Positions 12,601 to 21,600 of a stretch of 64,000 nucleotides of DNA are shown here, one piece after another; position 1 is the stretch's first letter; every line of letters begins with the position of its first letter. The position numbers and the translations under genes were made by a program. Under the pieces are notes generated by a model that had not been told where the DNA came from, did not search any database, and worked only from the letters and a program-made list of their open reading frames with translations. Origin of the DNA: Owenia fusiformis (lineage: Eukaryota > Annelida > Polychaeta > Sabellida > Oweniidae); contig CAIIXF020000007.1 of NCBI GenBank assembly GCA_903813345.2, forward strand, positions 16,848,714-16,912,713, in the 5' to 3' direction.

Positions 12601-15600
12601 GTGTTTGATTATCAATTTTTTGTATGCTTTGTGCTTAAATGAATACACAAATACAGGCAAACATGAACAAGTAAATTGAAATGATTCGTAAACAATCATT
12701 TAAAAGGTAATTTCTGAGTGTATTTTGACATACCCTACTACGATAATGAGTTGAATTACGAATCAAAATATTGAAAATTAAACCAGACAACCCAGACTTT
12801 ATATGTTATTAAATTGTCAATTTGGTTCATTTACTTTCAATTGACAACTTTAACTAACAGAAACAAGTTTTAAAAAAGTATGAGTAGCCTGGGTTGTGCT
12901 GGCTCCCCACAACCCACCCCACATGTTTTTCTGTCTCACCCTGCATATTCTCAGGGTCCAGCCCTGCATTTCTTTTTTTCTCATCCTGCATGTTCTCTGT
13001 CCCAACTTGCATATTTTCTTATTCTGCATGATTACCTCATACTTCATGTTTTTGTCCCACCCTTCATGTTTTTCTGTTCCATCCAGTATATTTCCCTGTC
13101 CCACCCTGTAAGTTTTATCTCACCCTGTATGTTTTCAATTTCTCATTACCTGCACAGGCCCAGGTATTGACATCTGATCGTGCTATCCCCTGAGTAGCGG
13201 AACAACCAGATGAATCAGGAACTGAAAATATGAAAAATTCAGGTAAAACATTATACATGTAAATTCATTTCATATAATAAGTATAATATAATGTCAAATA
13301 TGCATTTGCAATATGGGCTAACAATGTTAGTATAACCATATGTGCTAACAGTCATAAGCTAATTCAATGTAATACAACTACAGTGAAACCTGTCTTAATG
13401 GAACACATTTGCTACCTATAAAGTGTTCGACTTGGGAAGTGTTCTACTTATAGAGGTTAATTTAACATTATGACAGTTGGTCATGGGACTCCACTAACAG
13501 AGGTGTTCCACTTTTAGATGTGTTTCACTTTACAGGTGTCACTGTATCTTAAAATAAAAATATTGGACATTCTTTACTTCCATATACATAGCAACTGAAT
13601 GATGTATGTCAGTCTAAGTAATGGTTTGATTCTTTCTTAATTATCAACTGAGATTGCTTAAATGTCTTTGAAAGATATTTTTTATTCATTTATTACAATA
13701 AATCAAATATTGCATTACTGTGGACTGATTTTTAGGAAATAGTAATACTGAAAACTATTTTTTATTCATCACGAAGAGTTCAAGCATCTCACCTGCGTAA
13801 CATGCACCATCTGTTTCCAGATAATGTGTGTTTGCTGTACATGCCTCACATTTTAAACCATCACCAGCATCATTTAATGCAATCTGTGTACATTGTGCAT
13901 CAGAAAAGCTACTATGAGCTGAAATAACAATAAACAAGGCATTAACATGACAAAATGTCACCACCAAGTTGCTCACAATACTATGAGTTTAATCTTAAGT
14001 AAGATGTAAACTTCTGAAAATTTGAATTATAAAAAAAAACAGTCAATTTGAAGCAAGTTGAAAAAAGACCTTTTACATTTTTTGACCTTGAGAATGTCAG
14101 TTAAATCTTAAGTTAGATTTGAACTTCTGATAACTTGTAGATGATTTTGAAAAAAATTTGGTCAATTTGTAGCAAGTTGAAAAAGACCTTTTTGACCTTG
14201 AGAATGCAATTGAAGGTCAAATTTATAGCCAAATGTAAACTTTTGAGAACTTGAAGATGATTTTTTAAAAAAATTGGTCGATTTGAACAAGTTGAAAAAA
14301 TACCTTTTGACCTTTTTTGACCTTGAGAAGGTCATTGAAGGTCAAATTTTAAGTCAGATTTATCTTAAGTCAGATTTGAATGTCTGATAACTTGCAGATG
14401 ATTTTGAAAAAGAAATTTCGTTAATTTGAAGCAAGTTGAAAAAATACCTTTTTGACCTTGAAAAGGTCACTGAAGGTCAAATCTTAAATAAAGAGTCAGA
14501 TTTTCAATATTTTTCAAAACATACTCCCACAGATCTTTTGAGATCTTGAATCCAGAGCTGAAATTGTTAAGATTAACTCTTAAAATATTTTTCACTTGCT
14601 GTCCGACAGTCGAAAAATCAATTTTTAGAACAATCTTTAGAAAAAGTTCAAATGCCTCAATCGAATCATATGGTCTACTTACTCATATTTACATGACTTA
14701 TTTAATTTTTTGAAGTCAAATGTGTGCCTATTCGCCTAGTCAGTAGGCAGATTCTTGAAATTGGATCCAAATGCAGTAAGAAACTCGGTCATTTTCTTGA
14801 GAAAAGTTTCTCCTCACCCTCTTTTCAAGTGACGTCAGATTCCAAGAATTTGCTAGAATTCGATGAATTCCATGACTGAACTATGGTTAAATTTTTGAAG
14901 TGGTGATAAATATCCAAAATAATAAATAAACAGATTCAAATGTGATAATCCAGTTAACAAACCATTCTAAACATATGTAATTTCACATGATGTTATAAAT
15001 GTAATTAATAATCTCAAGTATGATGGTCAGGTTTACAAAATATAATGACTTGTCGATGTTATGTAATTTTTTTGAATCATCCACCATTTTGAAATTTAGA
15101 GGATTAGGAAGAAGAAAATGTAATTTGACATCATTCTACTCAGCTCTCTGACGAAAGGTAGGAGGTGTAGATAAGTCATGGACCAAATTTATTATATATG
15201 GGGTAAAACTTAGGAATATGGCCAAATGAGAAAATAAATGGATTTTTCGACTGTCGGACAGCAACTGAAAAATAGTATAACTGCTAATCATCTGTCAACA
15301 CAGATTGAATTTGAAATGAATAAACACAAGGAGCACATGCGTCACAACCTAGCTGAACGTGCTGGCGCTCAAGCCCTCTCGACCAACTCAAAGATTGAAA
15401 AGATTGAGGTTGTTACATTTATCATTTCAATCATGGTACAAAATCCAACAATTTCCCAAGGCCTAGGAAAAAAGTGGCCCATATTGAATTTTTCATATAC
15501 ATGTAGTATGGAAATATAAAGCCTATAAAGTTGAAATGCCTTGAAAATGATGTCAGGGTGTCTTTTGACTATATTCCCAAAGTTACTCTAATGAGCATAT

Positions 15601-18600
15601 ACAGTAATAAAATATCGAAGTCTAAACAAATCATATATTCAGTGTTATAACATATTCTGTTCTTAAGTTTTTCATGGGATTTCTAAATAAACCAATGATT
15701 CTTACCAAGGCATGTGCCAGTGTCAGATCCAGAAGTTAATCGACTATATGCCGAGTCACATCCACCAACGGCACAAGTTAATGTTGCCCCTGAGCTACCA
15801 TCCTCTGTTTGGCCAGCACAATCATCACACCCAGTGGGACATGCTAAAATGGCAGTACAGCATACCTTCAATAGTGCCTTTTGGGAATTTCCCTTTTAAC
15901 TATTGTGCTCACATGTTCAACAAAAACCATAGACACCTAACATTTTTTATATAAAATGAAAATACACACAACCTAGGCAATTATTTATTTCAGAATCCAA
16001 GTTGCTAAAATAAATCTGTTTATTTTATTTCAGTCTAGTAAGCTTGTTATTTGATATAAATATCTTACTTAGGCATTTTTTGGTATCAGAAAGACCCTTT
16101 GGACTTGTACAGCTTTGACATTCCACATCAGTACCATCTGACTTCAAACCAACAGATGCACAAGATGAATCTGCATCTGTGATGGTTGTGTGTGCTGAAA
16201 TTAACAAAGTGGTAATAGATCACCCATGTGAACTAATAAAAATAACTATAGCATATCATTTACAAACTTTGCTGTTTCCAAAATGCAGAAATGTTTTATG
16301 GAAAATTAATAACAATAAAATAAATCTATACTTCTTATATTATCATATGGGACTTCTAAACATCTTCAAATGCTCGGCCTTCACTGCGTGGCCGAGTGAA
16401 CAAAAATTACTTCTGACTAAATACATAAGAGGTGTACAGAATCAGTATACAGAATCATACCAAGACATTTTCCAATGTTAGCCCCAGAAGTTGCTCTACT
16501 AAATCCAGAGTCACATCCGCCTACAGCACAAGTTAATGTTGCTCCAGTGCTACCATCCTCTGCTTCACCATTACAATTACTGCACCCAGTAGGACATGCT
16601 AAAACATCAATAGAATACCACTTCAAAGTAAAGCTGATGCTGCATCAATGAAACTCCTTAAATGAAAGATCTGTCACCATCTTGCACTTTCAATGTTCTT
16701 GAGATCAATTTATAGAGTGTGCTATATGGATACTGTATATCATATATTTTACAAGGCGCCAAATACACCCCCATTTAATAATGCAGTAATTAAACTCAAG
16801 ATTCAGATGGACATAAAAAAGAAGACAGACTAGGTTATGGTTTTTGGAAAATTATATAATTTTGAAAAAATGATCATTTAATGACTTAAAACATTGTTGA
16901 AGCAGTTTTACAGATAGGTAATTAGCATTCTCTTTTCAGCTGATTGACAAGATCGTACATTGGGTCTAAAGGAATAAACCAAATTGAGGAACTCTTCCAT
17001 ATTATAATCAGTACTTACTCAGACATACACTATCATCGCCTGATTTTCGGCCCTTTCCACTTGGACATGTGACATATGAGCAAGTGTCAGGGTAGACATC
17101 AGCTTCTGGGCATGACTCACAAGTATAGGAACTTGTACTGGTGGTCAGTGGACAGGCTAGCAAAATAATCAATGTAGATGTTTTGAAACAACTATGGCAT
17201 ACTTTGTGATGTACTGTCAAATCTATATTCCAGTATTTGATAATTTCATTTGCTCAATGTTTGATAATTAACAAAATTAATGACAAAAAGTTACAAAAAT
17301 TGTAGTATATAGCCTGTATTTATATTTAACTATTAATCTGAATATATTCTTACGATAACAATGGCCATCTTTCTTAGTGTATCCAGGTGCACATGTTGTG
17401 CAAGCATCAGCAGTTAAAGACTGCAACATGTCCATCTGGCCAGAACAGTCACTACATCCTGTCCGACAAGCTGTAACATAAACAATGCACAATATATGAT
17501 GGGTGCCATAGTTTTCATGCACTACTAAATACCATGTTTTCACTCATCAAGTATACACTGACCCATGTCTCCTCTAACCCACTATACTCACCCTTGTCTA
17601 CACTCACCTAGTATTTTCACTCATGCTTGCACTCACCTAGTATTTTCACTCATATCTGCACTCACCTAGTATTTTCACTCATGTCTGCACTCACCTTGTT
17701 TTTTCACTCATGCCTGCACTCACCTAGTATTTTCACCCATGTTTGCACTCACCTAGTATTTTCACTCATGCCTGCACTCACCCAGTATTTTCACTCATGT
17801 CTGCACTTTTTAATTACATGCAATTGCATCTGCAATCCTATCATACATGTACTTTCACTAATACCACCAGAATCATTCATTCATTACTGCACTTACTACA
17901 CTCGCTTATGTCTGCAAAAACAGTTCTTTTCCTCATGTCTGCACTCACCAACAATATTCATTCATGTCTGCCTCCCTTGCATGCAGACTTTTATTGGTAA
18001 CTGATTATGCGAACTAATGTCTGAAATCACCATCTATGCACACTAATCTCTAAAATCACCATCTCACTAATGTCTGAATTCACCATCTATGCATACTAAT
18101 GTCTGAAATCACCATCTATGCACACTGATGTCTGAAATCACCATCTATGCACACTAATGTCTAAAATCACCATCTATGCACATTAATGTCTAAAATCACC
18201 ATCTATGCACACTAATGTCTGAAATCAACATCTATGCACACTCATGTCTGAAATCACCATCCATGCACACTTATGTCTAAAATCACCATCTATGCACACT
18301 AATGTCTGAAATCACCATCCATGCACACTAATGTCTGAAATCACCATCCATGCAAACAAATGTCTGAAATCAACATCTATGCACACTAATGTCTGAAATC
18401 ACCATCCATGCACACTTATGTCTAAAATCACCATCTATGCACACTAATGTCTGAAATCACTATCCATGCACTCATATGTCTGCACAATCCTTATTTGATT
18501 TTTATTACTCACTCAAGCATTTTGTTCCATCACTGCTTGGATATTTGCCAGAACTGCAAGCGCTACATGTCATACCCCAGCTGTTACCGTCCACTACGGG

Positions 18601-21600
18601 AGTTGTGGCGCAAGAAGTGCAGTGTGTCGTAGCACCACTTACAACATCATTAAAGTTACAACCTAAAGAGAAATATTACAAATACTGTATACACAATAAT
18701 TCACAATTCAGGACAACACAATTGCTGCTTTTAATCCATTTTTCTTCCATTAATGACATAGCTGAAACCCACCAGGTGCCAAATGAAAACTACAAGTTTA
18801 GTAAAAATCTATCTGAAAAATTACTCAAACTCTTTACCATGTCAAGCGGTGAACAAGTGAACCTCATTTAATAAAAACTACCTACTTTTACACTCGCCAT
18901 TGCTGGTGTCCTGCATATAGCTAGAGCTTGGGCAGTTGCAAGCAGTCTCTGAACAAGAGGTACATGTATAGTCACTGTTGGTGAAGTCACTGCATGCTGT
19001 AAAGATTACAATATGTTCATGTTAATGTTGGTGTAAAGATAACAATATGTTCATGTTAATGTTGGTGTAAAGATTACAATATGTTCATGTTAATGTTGGT
19101 GTAAAGATTACAATATGTTCATGTTTGGTGTAAAGATTACAATATGTTCATGTTTGGTGTAAAGATTACAATATGTTCATGTTAATGTTGGTGTAAAGAT
19201 TCCTTATGTTCATGTTAATGTTGGTGTAAAGATTACAATATGTTCGTGTTAATGTTGGTATAAAGATTACAATATGTTTGTGTTAATGTTGGTGTAAAGA
19301 TTACAATATGTTCATGTTAATGTTGGTGTAAAGATTACAATATGTTCATGTTAATGTTGGTGTAAATTTTACAATATGTTCATGTTAATTTTGGTGTAAA
19401 GCTTACAATATGTTCATGTTAATGTTGGTGTAAAGATTACAATATGTTCGTGTTAATGTTGGTATAAAGATTACAATATGTTCGTGTTAATGTTGGTGTA
19501 AAGATTACAATATGTTCATGTTAATGTTGGTGTAAAGATTACAATATGTTCATGTTAATGTTGGTGTAAATTTTACAATATGTTCATGTTAATTTTGGTG
19601 TAAAGCTTACAATATGTTCATGTTAATGTTGGTGTAAAGATTACAATATGTTCATGTTAATGTTGGTGTAAAGCTTACAATATGTTCATGTTAATGTTGG
19701 TGTAAAGATTACAATATGTTCATGTTTGGTGTAAAGATTACAATATGTTTATGATAATGTTGGTGTAAAGATTACAATATGTTCATGTTAATGTTGGTGT
19801 AAAGATTACAATATGTTCATGTTTGGTGTAAAGATTACAATATGTTTATGATAATGTTGGTGTAAAGATTACAATATGTTCATGTTAATGTTGGTGTAAA
19901 GATTCCTTATGTTTATGTTAATGTTGGTGTAAAGATTACAATATGTTTATGGTAATGTTGGTGTAAAGATTACAATATGTTTATGATAATGTTGGTGTAA
20001 AGATTACAATATGTTTATGATAATGTTGGTGTAAAGATTACAATATGTTCATGTTAATGTTGGTGTAAAGATTACAATATGTTCATGTTAATGTTGGTGT
20101 AAAGATTACAATATGTTCATGTAAATATTGGTGTAAAGCTTACAATATGTTCATGTTAATGTTGGTGTAAAGATTACAATATGTTCATGTTAATGTTGGT
20201 GTAAAGATTACAATATGTTCATGTTAATGTTGGTGTAAAGATTACAATATGTTCATGTTAATGTTGGTGTAAATTTTACAATATGTTCATGTTTATGTTG
20301 GTGTAAATTTTACAATATGTTCATGTTAATGTTGGTGTAAATTTTACAATATGTTCATGTTTATATTGGTTTTACTATAAGTTCATGTTTATATTGGTAA
20401 TATCACTGAATGTCACTCTCACGTCATTTTACAACTAAATAAGAAAACTGCAATGAACAACAAAACTTTTGCAAGGATAACATTTTTGGAGTAAAATGCA
20501 GTGTGAGTGTCTTTGTTTTAATTGAGGTTATTATCGCTTAATTGAAGACAAGTTCTGTCTTTATTAATCAGTTAAATAATGCTATGCTAAATTGAAAGTT
20601 CTTTGCAAGTATGCAGCCTGAGAATGACCGAAATATGTCTTAACCAATTAAAACATTTTGAATGTATGCTCAGATATGCAATGCAAGAAGCATACTGAGA
20701 TTCAATTACCACCTATATAAAATTGACTTGAATTGAATATAAGATGTGCATGTACACTGGAGATACAATAAGGGTCAACATTAACAGAATGATAAAAAAT
20801 TTAAAAAAATTATTTATACTTACGTTTGCAAATGTTGGGGGATACGGATGTCTTTATGGCGTATGAGGATGAGCAGGTGAGGCAGTTGCTACCATCACAG
20901 GTACTACATCCAGTTCCATAATCAGTAGAGCAAGCTGTAACAGTACAATTATGTTGTAATAAAAACACAGCAAGAAAAAGAACTAGAAATTAAAACAGCA
21001 ACTCGCAGAATAGTGAATCCTACTGAACAAAAGATACTCTATCAAATCACTCATTGCAGTTTAAATCATAACCATGATTTGTTCATAAGGGATTAGCCTA
21101 TAAAAGTATTTGCATTTTTAGAAAATATCGTATCTTTCTTGAAAAAATGCCATTTTGAATTCAACATTCCTCCTTGACCAGAGTCCTATATGTCAATAAA
21201 GCATGAGCACATAAAATCTGAAGCAAAGCTGACAAATGGGATTTGAGTTACCAAAAAAAATTAAAGAAAATAAAAGGCAGTCATTTTGCATACAGCAGTC
21301 ATCTTTGACATTCCTTCTTCAATTTTTGATTGAAAAACATATTAATATTACAATTTATAATTTGTAACTCATGTTTCCCCCACTCTCTATAAACAATATC
21401 AGGCTAACAGTATTAGAGTTATTGTCTTGACAGACTGATGGACAGGAGATAGAGGGATGGACGGACTGAGTAATTCTTACTATCCCATACAGTTTATTTG
21501 ATGGGGTAATTAATCAGCTCAACCTTTAACATGCAAGCTCACTGAAGATGTAAACCATTCCAAAAGATGTCTCATTTTATTCATTTTCATAAAGCTAACA

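Noticed and set aside
12850-13170. Overlapping long frames on both strands
   Set aside because: Low-complexity pyrimidine-rich intron repeat; both strands open because stops are rare in the unit.
17627-18004. 125-residue HSPSIFTHVCTHLVFSL protein
   Set aside because: Translation of the 29-bp minisatellite; it is antisense to the real gene and periodic.
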